NCBI RefSeq assembly: GCF_014385005.1
Contig: NZ_JACRSZ010000003.1
Span: forward strand, 1-64,000
Direction of reading: 5' to 3'
Source: Jingyaoa shaoxingensis
GTDB taxonomy: Bacteria > Bacillota > Clostridia > Lachnospirales > Lachnospiraceae
DNA length: 64,000 bases
Part shown: positions 50,855 to 59,553 of the stretch, piece after piece
Layout of the letters: the number at the start of each line of letters is the position of its first letter
Position numbering within the stretch: the first letter of the stretch is position 1
Program-made: the position numbers and the translations under genes
Notes under the pieces: model-generated
What the model saw: only the letters and a program-made list of their open reading frames with translations
Told to the model about the DNA's origin: nothing
Database searches by the model: none

Positions 50855-52243
50855 TTATTTGTTGCTTAAGAACTCATGGATGCCTTTTGCTGCTGCTTTA
50901 CCTGCGCCCATGGCCAGAATAACAGTAGCTGCACCTGTAACGGCATCACCACCGGCATAAACACCATCTTTAGATGTCTTACCTGTCTCTTCATCTGCGA
51001 TGATACATTTGCGTTTGTTTGTATCCAGACCGATTGTTGTAGAAGAAATCAGTGGATTTGGTGAAGTACCAAGGGACATGATAACAGTGTCCACATCCAG
51101 TACAAATTCAGATCCAGGAATCACAACCGGACGTCTTCTTCCGGATGCATCCGGCTCGCCAAGTTCCATACGTACACACTTCATACCTGCTACAGCATCA
51201 TCCTCGTTTACCAGAATCTCAGTTGGATTTGTCAGAAGATCAAAGATTACACCTTCTTCTTTTGCGTGATGTACTTCTTCTGCTCTTGCAGGAAGTTCTG
51301 CTTCACTTCTTCTGTACACGATATGTACTTCTGCACCCAGACGAAGTGCTGTTCTTGCAGCATCCATTGCAACGTTACCGCCGCCTACAACAGCAACTTT
51401 TTTACCTTTTACGATCGGTGTGTCATAATCTTCACGGAATGCTTTCATCAGGTTGTTTCTGGTCAGGTACTCATTTGCTGAGAAAACGCCCTTTGCTGTT
51501 TCTCCAGGAATGCCCATGAACATTGGAAGACCTGCACCGGATCCGATAAATACAGCTTCGAATCCCTCTTCATCCATCAGTTCATCAATTGTGATAGAAC
51601 GTCCGATGATAACATTTGTTTCGATCTTAACACCAAGAGATTTTACATTTTCTACTTCTTTGGCAACAACGTCCAGTTTTGGAAGACGGAATTCAGGGAT
51701 ACCATAAACCAGTACACCGCCTGCCTCGTGAAGTGCTTCGAAAATAGTTACATCGTAACCAAGTTTTGCCAGATCACCTGCACAGGTAAGTCCGGAAGGA
51801 CCGGAACCGATAACTGCAACTTTCTTTCCGTTTTTCTCTGCAGCAGGAGTTGGCTTGATGCCGTTCTCTCTTGCCCAGTCTGCTGTGAAACGTTCCAGTT
51901 TACCGATGGATACAGCTTCACCTTTGATACCACGGATACATTTACCTTCACACTGGCTCTCCTGTGGGCATACACGGCCACAGATTGCAGGAAGTGCGGA
52001 AGATTCGGAAATTACTTTATAAGCTTCTTCAAAATTTCCTTCTTTTACCTGATGGATAAATCCAGGAATATTGATGCTTACAGGACATCCTTCTACACAT
52101 TTTGCTTTTTTACAGTTTAAGCATCTGGAAGCTTCTTCCATTGCTTCTTCTTTGTTATATCCAAGACATACTTCGTCAAAATTAGTTGCTCTGACCTGTG
52201 GATCCTGTTCTCTGACAGGAACTTTCTTTAATACATCTGCCAT
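50855..52243 (-). CDS. nfnB: NfnB-type NADPH oxidoreductase large subunit (often named NADPH-dependent glutamate synthase GltA)
   Basis: A 462-residue iron-sulfur flavoprotein related to the small subunit of glutamate synthase. N-terminal cysteines for two [4Fe-4S] clusters lie in CLNCKKAKCVEGCPVSI and ICGRVCPQESQCEGKC. An FAD-binding motif follows (VIGSGPSGLTCAGDLAKLG), then an NADPH-binding fold (VVGGGNVAMDAARTALRLG) and C-terminal GDAVTGAATVILAMGAGKAAA. Its ATG overlaps the stop of nfnA by one base. This pairing is that of NfnAB, the electron-bifurcating NADH-dependent ferredoxin:NADP+ transhydrogenase of anaerobes; glutamate synthase naming is a database habit. Confidence 0.9.
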   Translation of the reverse strand: MADVLKKVPVREQDPQVRATNFDEVCLGYNKEEAMEEASRCLNCKKAKCVEGCPVSINIPGFIHQVKEGNFEEAYKVISESSALPAICGRVCPQESQCEGKCIRGIKGEAVSIGKLERFTADWARENGIKPTPAAEKNGKKVAVIGSGPSGLTCAGDLAKLGYDVTIFEALHEAGGVLVYGIPEFRLPKLDVVAKEVENVKSLGVKIETNVIIGRSITIDELMDEEGFEAVFIGSGAGLPMFMGIPGETAKGVFSANEYLTRNNLMKAFREDYDTPIVKGKKVAVVGGGNVAMDAARTALRLGAEVHIVYRRSEAELPARAEEVHHAKEEGVIFDLLTNPTEILVNEDDAVAGMKCVRMELGEPDASGRRRPVVIPGSEFVLDVDTVIMSLGTSPNPLISSTTIGLDTNKRKCIIADEETGKTSKDGVYAGGDAVTGAATVILAMGAGKAAAKGIHEFLSNK

Positions 52244-53133
52244 TATTTGTCACCTCCACAATTTCCACATCCGCCGTGATGTGTTTCACCTTCATGCAGT
52301 TTTAATAAAGCACGGCCTTCTTCTGTCTTGTAGAGCGCCTGTCTCTTCATTGCTGCATTGAAATCGATTTTATGACCGTCGAATTCCGGACCGTCTACGC
52401 AAGCGAATTTCACTTCATCTCCTACCATAACTCGACAGGCTCCGCACATACCAGTACCGTCTACCATGATCGGATTCATGCTGACAACCGTCGGGATGTT
52501 TAACTTCTGAGTCGTCAGGCAGCAGAATTTCATCATGATCATCGGTCCGATGGAAACACAGTGATCATAGGTCTTACCTTCTTTTGTTACCAGATCTTCG
52601 ATTACTTTTGTAACCATACCGCTTCTTCCGTAAGAACCGTCATCTGTTGTGATATAAAGATTGCCGGCTACTTCCTGCAGTTCTTTTTCCAGAATAACCA
52701 GATCTTTGGTCTTGGCACCAACGATAACATCTACGTCTACGCCATGTTCATGGAGCCACTTTACCTGTGGGTAAACAGGAGCGGTTCCCACACCACCGGC
52801 AACGAAAAGAATTTTTTTCTTCTTTACTTCTTCCAGCGGCTCTGTGCATAAATCAGATGGCTGTCCAAGAGGTCCTACGAAATCGCGGAAAAAATCTCCG
52901 GTCTGAAGAGTTGCGAACTTCTCTGTAGATGCTCCGATTGGCTGGAATACAATAGTAATTGTTCCTGCTTCGCGGTCATAATCGCAAATGGTAAGTGGAA
53001 TTCTTTCGCCTACTTCATCTTTTTTCACGATGACAAACTGTCCCGGCAGGCAGTGTTTTGCAACACGAGGAGCTTCTACAACCATCTTGTAGATGTTGCC
53101 GGCAAGCTTGCCTGCTTCTAAAATCTTGTACAT
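52243..53133 (-). CDS. nfnA: NfnA-type FAD/[2Fe-2S] NADH oxidoreductase small subunit
   Basis: A 296-residue ferredoxin-NADP reductase-like protein. The FAD domain carries GERIPLTICDYD, and the NAD domain KILFVAGGVGTAPVYPQ. A C-terminal cysteine cluster follows (GTGMCGACRVMVGDEVKFACVDGPEF, plus a terminal GGCGNCGG). It is the partner of NfnB and bifurcates electrons between NADH, ferredoxin and NADP. The open frame extends six codons further, but AAGGAGG fits the ATG at MYKILEAG. It is preceded by a strong promoter. Confidence 0.88.
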   Translation of the reverse strand: MYKILEAGKLAGNIYKMVVEAPRVAKHCLPGQFVIVKKDEVGERIPLTICDYDREAGTITIVFQPIGASTEKFATLQTGDFFRDFVGPLGQPSDLCTEPLEEVKKKKILFVAGGVGTAPVYPQVKWLHEHGVDVDVIVGAKTKDLVILEKELQEVAGNLYITTDDGSYGRSGMVTKVIEDLVTKEGKTYDHCVSIGPMIMMKFCCLTTQKLNIPTVVSMNPIMVDGTGMCGACRVMVGDEVKFACVDGPEFDGHKIDFNAAMKRQALYKTEEGRALLKLHEGETHHGGCGNCGGDK

Positions 53134-53188
53134 ATATATATCCTCCTTCATATTATGCCTTTACAGGCTAAAGTCCAAAACTTCTTCA

Positions 53189-53217
53189 ATAATACTTCAT
53201 TTCCTCATTTTCGTCAA
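53189..53217 (-). promoter_or_regulatory. Sigma-A promoter of nfnAB
   Basis: TTGACG and TATTAT on the - strand with 17-base spacing lie about 56 bases before the nfnA start codon, between ftsK and nfnA. Confidence 0.65.
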
Positions 53218-53221
53218 TATT

Positions 53222-53239
53222 TTGTTAAAATTTTAGACA
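53222..53239. promoter_or_regulatory. Weak Rex-like site upstream of the nfnAB promoter
   Basis: TTGTTAA-AATT-TTAGACA matches 11 of 14 defined positions of the Rex operator TTGTTAA-N4-TTAACAA, with the left half perfect. It overlaps the last codons of ftsK and lies upstream of the -35 box rather than over it, so it may be a chance AT-rich match. Confidence 0.25.
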
Positions 53240-56200
53240 TTTTCATCTACATACTGTTCGAATTCTTCCATAGACATCAGCACTTTTCTTGGCTTGGTGC
53301 CCTCTTCCGGGCCAACCACGCCCGCTTCTGAGAGCTGATCCATGATGCGCGCCGCACGATTGAAACCTATCTTAAAGACTCTTTGCAGCATACCGATGGA
53401 AGCTTTATCTTTCTCAATGATAAACTTGCCTGCCTGTACGAAGTTGCTGTCCAGTTCGCTTCCTCCTGTTGCTCCTCCCATAGATAACGGACTGCTCTGC
53501 GCCACGGTATTCATACGTGCCTCCATCTGTCTGGTATAGGCAGTCATATCGTTTTTCTGCGTCAGGAATTCCGTCACTTTGCTGACTTCAGCATCTGAGA
53601 CAAAGGATCCCTGTACACGGACTGGTTTGGAATAACCCTGAGGGTAAAAGAGCATATCACCTTTTCCCAGCAGTTTTTCCGCTCCTGTCATATCCAGAAT
53701 GGTTCTGGAGTCTACACCACTGGTTACTGAGAATGCAATTCGTGATGGCATATTCGCCTTAATCAGGCCTGTGATAACATTCACTGACGGACGCTGTGTG
53801 GCAATGATCAGATGAATCCCGGCTGCTCTGGCAAGCTGAGCCAGACGGCAAATGGCATCTTCCACTTCTCCCGGTGCCACCATCATCAGATCAGCAAGCT
53901 CGTCTACAATAATGACGATCTGTGGAAGCTTCTTGGGTTTATCCGTTGCATTCACATCATCCAGCGCTTCTACTTTCGCATTGTAACCCTTCAAATCACG
54001 GACCCCGGCATTGGCAAACAGCTCATAACGCTTTGTCATCTCTGCCACACCCCAGTTCAAAGCACCGGATGCCTTTTTCGGATCCGTGACAACCGGGATA
54101 AACAGATGTGGAATACCATTGTATACACTCAGTTCCACAACCTTCGGGTCAATCATAATCAGTTTTACATCTTCCGGATCTGCCTTGTAGATAATGCTCA
54201 TAATCAGTGTATTAATGCAAACAGACTTACCGGAACCGGTGGCACCTGCAATCAGTAGATGCGGCATCTTGGCTATATCCGTCACAACAGTTTTTCCGGC
54301 AATATCTTTACCGACTGCAAAGGAAAGATTGGATTTGGCATTCTGGAATTCATCGGATTCCAGAAGTTCACGAAGATAAACAGCACTGTTTTCCTTATTA
54401 GGAACTTCAATCCCCACCGCCGCCTTTCCGGGGATCGGTGCTTCAATACGAATATCCTCTGCAGCCAGATTCAGCTTGATATCATCTGCCAGATTGACAA
54501 TTTTACTGACCTTCACTCCCTGTTCAGGCTGAAGTTCATATCTGGTGACTGCCGGGCCGCAGCTTACATTCGTCACTGTTACATTTACTCCAAAGCTGTG
54601 AAGCGTATCCTGAAGCTTTCTTGCTGTCTCTGTCACTTCATCATTGGTGTTGCCGCCAGATGATGAAGCTGGCTTTTTCAGGAGATCCAACGGAGGAAAA
54701 ACATATTCCGCCTTTTCTACAGATTCATTCTGTTTGATCTCCTCTGCCACGCTGTCCACAGCCTGTTCCTGTTCTTCTTTGGAGGAATGCGGATTCTTAA
54801 TCTTTGTTTTTGCTGTTATCTCTTCGGAAGCTGTTTCTTTTTCTATGGCGGATTTTTCTGTATGCTTTTCAATATCTTTATCTGCCAGCCTGACTACATC
54901 TTTGTGTTCTGCCGGAATGCTTCTGTCTTCTACCGGCATCTCCGGCATAGAGAATGATTCCGGCCTAGATACTGTATCTGCGGAAGCTGCCACTACAGGC
55001 TGTACTCTGTGAACTATTTCAGCATCAGGAGATGATGAAGAAATCACCTGTGAACTGCCATTTCTCTGAATTGTAAACTGCAGTTCCGGAAGACCATCTT
55101 CCTTATTCTGTAAAGGCTTCTCCTTAACAGTTGTATGTTCTGCCTTTGCCTGAATGACCTTAGGCTTTTCCTGTCTTGGTGGAAGCTCCGGCACTGATTC
55201 CTCTGCTGCTTTTGCATTGGCCGGGTCCAACATCACTGTTGCATGTCCGGAAGACTTCGGGATCTTTGGCACAACTTCATGAATCTCTTCTGCAACCGGA
55301 AGTCCCATACCAAAAGTAGTATTCGTACTGACTCCTGTTACCACGCGCTGTCTTCTCGGCTCCCGAATTTCTCTGGACAGATCCTGATTAGCTGACTTCA
55401 TTTCTTCGATCTCTCTTTGCATCTGCATCTGCTTCTGAAGATGTGCTCTTTTTCTTTTCTGCTGATTCAGCTCTCTGCGCATCTGCTTCCTGGTATGTGC
55501 CTGTCCTATGGCACTTCCGCTTTCTGCACAAATACTGTCAAACAGAGTATGGCCTGTCAGAAGAATCATACCGATAATAAAAAGTACAATGTTGCAGATC
55601 CAGGTTCCAATCTCTCCTACAATTGGATGAAATAACTGATAAACTGCGGCTCCCGCCATACCTCCGCCATTTCTGTTCTCCATACAGGATTGATAATACT
55701 CGACAAGTGATATCTGTGATGACACCGGGTTAGATACCAACGCAAAAAAACAGCTCAGTGAAATCATCAGAACCAGGGCTGCAATCACCTTGAGCCATGC
55801 CTGCAGGCTGCCATGATTGGCAATCAGAAGCGTCATGACCAGGAACAGAAAAAATGGCATAATATATGCCATCATGCCAAATAGTCCAAAGAAAAATCCG
55901 CTGATGGATCTTCCAATGATTCCACCTGCATGAAAAGTGTTCCCCAAAAAGAAAATAATACAGAACGCAAGCAGAAGCCAGAGAAATATCTCTGCTGACA
56001 GCGGCGTTCTTTTCTTTCTGGAAATGTCAGGGACATCAATCTCAGAACGCCGTCTTCTGTTTGATTCCGTACCGGAGGAAGCATTCTTTTTTCTCACACT
56101 CTGTTTTCCAGATGCAGATGTGATCCGTTTCTTCCTGGTATCTGAGGAAGTGTTTGTTTTTTTATTGCTGTCTTGGCCTTTGGAAATTCTGGTTGGCTTT

Positions 56201-56259
56201 GACGTCGATATTTTTTCTTCTTTTGTCTGAGCAGTTGCTGTCTTTTTCTTTGTTGCCAT
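53233..56259 (-). CDS. FtsK/SpoIIIE-family DNA translocase
   Basis: Septal DNA pump of 1008 residues. Four membrane helices are near residues 90-230, preceded by a basic Ser/Thr-rich N-terminus. A long acidic linker (about 260-520) follows, then the motor with Walker A GATGSGKSVCINTLI, Walker B VIIVDELADLMM and the C-terminal gamma winged helix (SIGMLQRVFKIGFNRAARIMDQL). Moves chromosome ends through the closing septum and, in spore formers, into the forespore. AAGGGAG precedes the start. It lies 24 bases after the uppP stop. Confidence 0.95.
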   Translation of the reverse strand: MATKKKTATAQTKEEKISTSKPTRISKGQDSNKKTNTSSDTRKKRITSASGKQSVRKKNASSGTESNRRRRSEIDVPDISRKKRTPLSAEIFLWLLLAFCIIFFLGNTFHAGGIIGRSISGFFFGLFGMMAYIMPFFLFLVMTLLIANHGSLQAWLKVIAALVLMISLSCFFALVSNPVSSQISLVEYYQSCMENRNGGGMAGAAVYQLFHPIVGEIGTWICNIVLFIIGMILLTGHTLFDSICAESGSAIGQAHTRKQMRRELNQQKRKRAHLQKQMQMQREIEEMKSANQDLSREIREPRRQRVVTGVSTNTTFGMGLPVAEEIHEVVPKIPKSSGHATVMLDPANAKAAEESVPELPPRQEKPKVIQAKAEHTTVKEKPLQNKEDGLPELQFTIQRNGSSQVISSSSPDAEIVHRVQPVVAASADTVSRPESFSMPEMPVEDRSIPAEHKDVVRLADKDIEKHTEKSAIEKETASEEITAKTKIKNPHSSKEEQEQAVDSVAEEIKQNESVEKAEYVFPPLDLLKKPASSSGGNTNDEVTETARKLQDTLHSFGVNVTVTNVSCGPAVTRYELQPEQGVKVSKIVNLADDIKLNLAAEDIRIEAPIPGKAAVGIEVPNKENSAVYLRELLESDEFQNAKSNLSFAVGKDIAGKTVVTDIAKMPHLLIAGATGSGKSVCINTLIMSIIYKADPEDVKLIMIDPKVVELSVYNGIPHLFIPVVTDPKKASGALNWGVAEMTKRYELFANAGVRDLKGYNAKVEALDDVNATDKPKKLPQIVIIVDELADLMMVAPGEVEDAICRLAQLARAAGIHLIIATQRPSVNVITGLIKANMPSRIAFSVTSGVDSRTILDMTGAEKLLGKGDMLFYPQGYSKPVRVQGSFVSDAEVSKVTEFLTQKNDMTAYTRQMEARMNTVAQSSPLSMGGATGGSELDSNFVQAGKFIIEKDKASIGMLQRVFKIGFNRAARIMDQLSEAGVVGPEEGTKPRKVLMSMEEFEQYVDENV

Positions 56260-56282
56260 ATTTTCTCCCTTAAAATACTATC

Positions 56283-57161
56283 CTATCTGGTTGCAATATA
56301 TGCGATAATTGAGACACTGCCGACGATCAGGCAGTATATTGCAAATCCCCTGAATTTTTTCTTTCTTACGATCTTCAGCATTTTTTTGATACAGAAATAT
56401 CCCACAATTCCTGCCACTGCTGCTCCGATAAAAAATATGAAAAACTGCGCCACACTGACATGACTGCTTCCCATCTGTGTGAGTTCCAGAATGGCTGCTC
56501 CCAAAATGGCTGGAATAGCCATAATAAATGAATATTTTACGGCAAATCGCTTATCATATCCACTGATCAGACTGGCTGCAATGGTCGTCCCGGATCTGGA
56601 CAACCCCGGAAGCGTACTGATCCCCTGTGCAATACCGATCAGAAATGCACTGGTAAAACTGATATCTTTCGGAATCTTTTTGCCTGATTCTGCTGCATCG
56701 GCAATGATTAGAAGCACCGCTGTCATAATCAGACCGATTCCAGGTGCCAGCAGGGAATCATAAGCCAGATTCACCAGGTCTCTTGCAGTATAGCCGATCA
56801 CAGCAGTAGGGATTGTCGCACACAGAATCATCACTACAAATCGCCGGTAATTATTATGTAAAATCTTCTTATACCGTACGGCATCTTTTTCTTTCTTATT
56901 ATGAATGAGGATCGAACCGTTCCTGCCAATGTCTGAAATCATTCGGACTGTCTCACCGATCATTCGCAGAATATCTTTATAGAATACTGCACAGATCGCA
57001 AAGAAAGTCCCAAGATGCAGCATTACATCAAAGAGAAGTCCGCCGTCTGTCTGTATTCCGAATAGATTCCGCAGAATCGCCAGATGTCCCGAACTGCTGA
57101 TTGGCAAAAATTCTGTGACGCCCTGCACGATTCCCAAAATAACGGACTGTATAAGTGTCAT
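56283..57161 (-). CDS. uppP: Undecaprenyl-diphosphatase (bacitracin-resistance protein)
   Basis: Membrane phosphatase that recycles the undecaprenyl carrier used for wall synthesis. It has 292 residues with about eight helices. Family motifs are QGVTEFLPISSSGHLAI at the N-terminus and GLSRSGTTIAASLISGYDKRFA for the active site. AAGGAG lies before the ATG. Its promoter overlaps a perfect palindrome. Confidence 0.97.
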   Translation of the reverse strand: MTLIQSVILGIVQGVTEFLPISSSGHLAILRNLFGIQTDGGLLFDVMLHLGTFFAICAVFYKDILRMIGETVRMISDIGRNGSILIHNKKEKDAVRYKKILHNNYRRFVVMILCATIPTAVIGYTARDLVNLAYDSLLAPGIGLIMTAVLLIIADAAESGKKIPKDISFTSAFLIGIAQGISTLPGLSRSGTTIAASLISGYDKRFAVKYSFIMAIPAILGAAILELTQMGSSHVSVAQFFIFFIGAAVAGIVGYFCIKKMLKIVRKKKFRGFAIYCLIVGSVSIIAYIATR

Positions 57162-57195
57162 ATTGTTCTCCTTATCCCTGCATACATGATTTCAG

Positions 57196-57224
57196 ATTAT
57201 AGCATAAAAATCCGTATGATACAA
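57196..57224 (-). promoter_or_regulatory. Sigma-A promoter of uppP
   Basis: TTGTAT and a perfect TATAAT on the - strand with 17-base spacing lie about 35 bases upstream of the start codon. The -35 box is inside a palindrome. Confidence 0.65.
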
Positions 57225-57239
57225 ATATCATTGTATCAT
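57216..57239. promoter_or_regulatory. Palindrome ATGATACAA-N6-TTGTATCAT at the uppP promoter
   Basis: Perfect 9-bp arms around TGATAT span the last codons of the TepA-like gene and the uppP -35 box. It is either an operator for uppP or an AT-rich terminator stem for the upstream gene; no T-tract directly follows, favouring the operator reading. Confidence 0.45.
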
Positions 57240-57905
57240 ATCGTGTATTTTCTGTAATGCCAGGGATATTCCTCCTACCTCATTGATAATATGTTCTTCC
57301 ACTGCCTGGCTTCCCACCAGAATGGTTCCCAGATCTTTGGTCAGCATACCGGTATCCAGCATTAACTGCTCCAGACGTTCTCTTTCGGCACCGCAGTGTG
57401 ATGCGATAAAGCCCAGAATCCGGTTTTGCATCTGCCTGAAGTAATCATAAGTCTGCGGAGCCCCAATCACGGTTCCATTCATACGGACAGGGTGAATCAC
57501 CATGGTACCGGTAGCTACAATAAAAGAATAATCTGTGGAAACAGCAATCGGAACACCGATGGAATGGCTGCCACCCAAAACCAGTGATACGGTTGGTTTA
57601 CTTAAAGATGCTATCATCTCAGCAATAGCAAGCCCGGCTTCCACATCGCCGCCTACTGTATTCAGCAGAACCAAGACTCCCTGAATATCCCTGCTGTCTT
57701 CAATTGCTGCAAGCTGTGGCAGCAGATGCTCATATTTGGTCGTTTTACTGGTAGAAGGAAGGCACTCATGCCCTTCGATTTCACCAATAATGGAAATCAG
57801 ATGAATATGGTGATCCAGAACCGCCTGTCCGAATTCCTTCACAGATTCATCCCTTTTCTCTTGTTTGTCAGCTGTCGTTTCCTGTTCCTTTTTCTTTTCT
57901 TCCAT
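57228..57905 (-). CDS. ClpP-like serine protease (TepA family)
   Basis: ClpP-fold protein of 225 residues from MEEKKKEQE (GAGGT upstream). After a charged N-terminal tail, the fold carries LVLLNTVGGDVEAGLAIAEMI, the nucleophile region LVLGGSHSIGVPIA and the histidine region GTMVIHPVRMNG. Closest to the Bacillus TepA (translocation-enhancing) family, which degrades small acid-soluble spore proteins or aids their processing. The encoded protein lacks the usual ClpP N-terminal loop that docks the ATPase, so an independent activity is possible. Confidence 0.88.
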   Translation of the reverse strand: MEEKKKEQETTADKQEKRDESVKEFGQAVLDHHIHLISIIGEIEGHECLPSTSKTTKYEHLLPQLAAIEDSRDIQGVLVLLNTVGGDVEAGLAIAEMIASLSKPTVSLVLGGSHSIGVPIAVSTDYSFIVATGTMVIHPVRMNGTVIGAPQTYDYFRQMQNRILGFIASHCGAERERLEQLMLDTGMLTKDLGTILVGSQAVEEHIINEVGGISLALQKIHDMIQ

Positions 57906-57974
57906 GTCATACCTCATACATTTTCTTTTTAGTATGCCGTATAACGGTGAGACTTATTCATCCTGTATGACAAG

Positions 57975-58010
57975 AAATCCCCCTATCAGTTTGGGCTGAT
58001 AAAGGGATTT
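57975..58010. terminator. Hairpin between the CFI-box gene and the TepA-like gene
   Basis: AAATCCC and GGGATTT enclose a second stem CTATCAG/CTGATA. The longer T-rich tail (GTTTTGTTATTTT) is on the + strand, although the neighbouring genes run on -, where the tail is only TCTTGTCAT. Termination on - is plausible but weak. Confidence 0.5.
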
Positions 58011-58024
58011 GTTTTGTTATTTTA

Positions 58025-58807
58025 TCAGGAAAGAGGATAAGTATAAAAATATTCCTCTTCCAGATCATGTACCATCTTAATATACATATCTCTGCACTCT
58101 TCCATCTGATCTGACTCGATCATGTGAATACACGGATTCAGATAAGTATCCCAGATATGGCGGTATACTTCTTCCTTCTGTCCGGAACGATTGATATGCT
58201 TCACAATTGTCGGTGCCACATCGTAATACTCATGGATCACTGCTTCGCCGTCTTCCTGACTCATCAGATAGTTATCACGATACTCCCGCAATAATGTCAG
58301 TTCGTAACAGTCATCTGGCTTTCCAAAGGTCTCGCAGACAGCTGTAGTAATATAACACCATTTGTGCTGAAAACCTGCCTGAATCTCATCCACATTAGCA
58401 GCGGAAATATTACTCTCCGGGAACCTCTCCTTCCATGCAGTAAGAATCTGTTCCTCCAGTGGACGCACACACTGACCGTCGTATTTTTTCAGTGACGGAA
58501 GAAAATATACTACCATAAATAGATTCAGGTTCATGGAAACCTGAGCTTTTTTGGCTTTCTTTTTTTCCCGTCCAAGAAGAGAAACTGCTTTTCCTGCCAC
58601 AGCTTCTGCCATGTTCTTTATGTACTGTTCCTTGTCAATTGCGTTATGATAGCCATCTTCCAGCGCCTGATATGCCGGGAAATGTGACTCATAGAACTGT
58701 GTAAAGGCGTCCATGTAATATTTTTTATGAAACCTGTCCAGTAGTTGGTCCATATTGTCAAAAACATCTTCCATTCCGTGAAGGGCGGTCAGATATGTAT
58801 TCTCCAT
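58025..58807 (-). CDS. CFI-box-like domain protein of unknown function
   Basis: A 260-residue acidic protein. The N-terminal ~140 residues are helical with no recognised family. From Cys151 the sequence CYITTAVCETFGKPDDCYEL, followed by LLREYRDNYL and HEYYDVAPTIVKHI, matches the CFI-box pattern (CFIATAV...LR.FRD...YY..SP). The CFI box is an uncharacterised C-terminal module found in diverse bacteria. It lies two bases after yebC, so it is co-transcribed, and no function can be assigned. Confidence 0.72.
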   Translation of the reverse strand: MENTYLTALHGMEDVFDNMDQLLDRFHKKYYMDAFTQFYESHFPAYQALEDGYHNAIDKEQYIKNMAEAVAGKAVSLLGREKKKAKKAQVSMNLNLFMVVYFLPSLKKYDGQCVRPLEEQILTAWKERFPESNISAANVDEIQAGFQHKWCYITTAVCETFGKPDDCYELTLLREYRDNYLMSQEDGEAVIHEYYDVAPTIVKHINRSGQKEEVYRHIWDTYLNPCIHMIESDQMEECRDMYIKMVHDLEEEYFYTYPLS

Positions 58808-58809
58808 AA

Positions 58810-59538
58810 TTATTCCTCCAGATTGGTGTACACGTTCTGTACATCATCATCTTCATCAAGAAGATCCAGGGTTCTCTGTAAATTCTTCAGCATAGTTTCA
58901 TCAGTAAGTGCCACATAATTCTGTGGAATCATCGTTACTTCAGCAGATGCCATAGCAATACCTTCTTTTTCCAGAGTTTCTCTGACTGTGCTGAATTCAT
59001 CTGGATCAGTAATAATTTCAAAACTGTCTTCTTCGTCTGAGAAGTCTTCTGCACCTGCATCCAGAGCAATCATCATCAGATCATCGGCGTCCATATCACA
59101 TTCTTCCTTGTCAATGATGATCTGGCCTTTCTTATCAAAGCTGTAAGATACACAGCCTGGTGTTCCGATGCTTCCGCTTCCCTTGGTAAAAGCGCTTCTT
59201 ACATTGGCAGCAGTACGATTCTTATTGTCTGTCAGGGCATCTACAATGATTGCAATTCCGCCCGGTCCGTATCCTTCGTAGGAAACATACTCATAGTTTA
59301 CAGAGTTAGCATCACCAGCTGCCTTCTTAATACCGCGGTCGATGGTATCATTTGGCATATTGTTTGCTTTTGCCTTGGCAATGACATCACGCAGTCTACT
59401 GTTGTTAGCAGGATCTGCACCGCCCTCTTTTACTGCAACGGCAATTTCACGGCCGATGATCGTAAAAATCTTTCCCTTAGCTGCATCATTCTTTTCCTTT
59501 TTGTGCTTGATATTTGCGAACTTTGAATGTCCTGACAT
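58810..59538 (-). CDS. YebC/PmpR-family protein
   Basis: A 242-residue YebC protein, full length. Motifs are [19 protein letters not shown] at the N-terminus, [22 protein letters not shown] and [18 protein letters not shown]. YebC proteins were called transcription regulators; recent work on relatives supports a role in relieving ribosome stalling at proline stretches. It lies 16 bases after the CBS protein gene. Confidence 0.95.
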   Translation of the reverse strand: MSGHSKFANIKHKKEKNDAAKGKIFTIIGREIAVAVKEGGADPANNSRLRDVIAKAKANNMPNDTIDRGIKKAAGDANSVNYEYVSYEGYGPGGIAIIVDALTDNKNRTAANVRSAFTKGSGSIGTPGCVSYSFDKKGQIIIDKEECDMDADDLMMIALDAGAEDFSDEEDSFEIITDPDEFSTVRETLEKEGIAMASAEVTMIPQNYVALTDETMLKNLQRTLDLLDEDDDVQNVYTNLEE

Positions 59539-59553
59539 AATAATTTTTCTCCT

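Noticed and set aside
50855..52243. Glutamate synthase for ammonium assimilation
   Set aside because: The gene is paired with an NfnA-type FAD/[2Fe-2S] subunit and there is no large glutamate synthase subunit, so an NfnAB transhydrogenase fits better.
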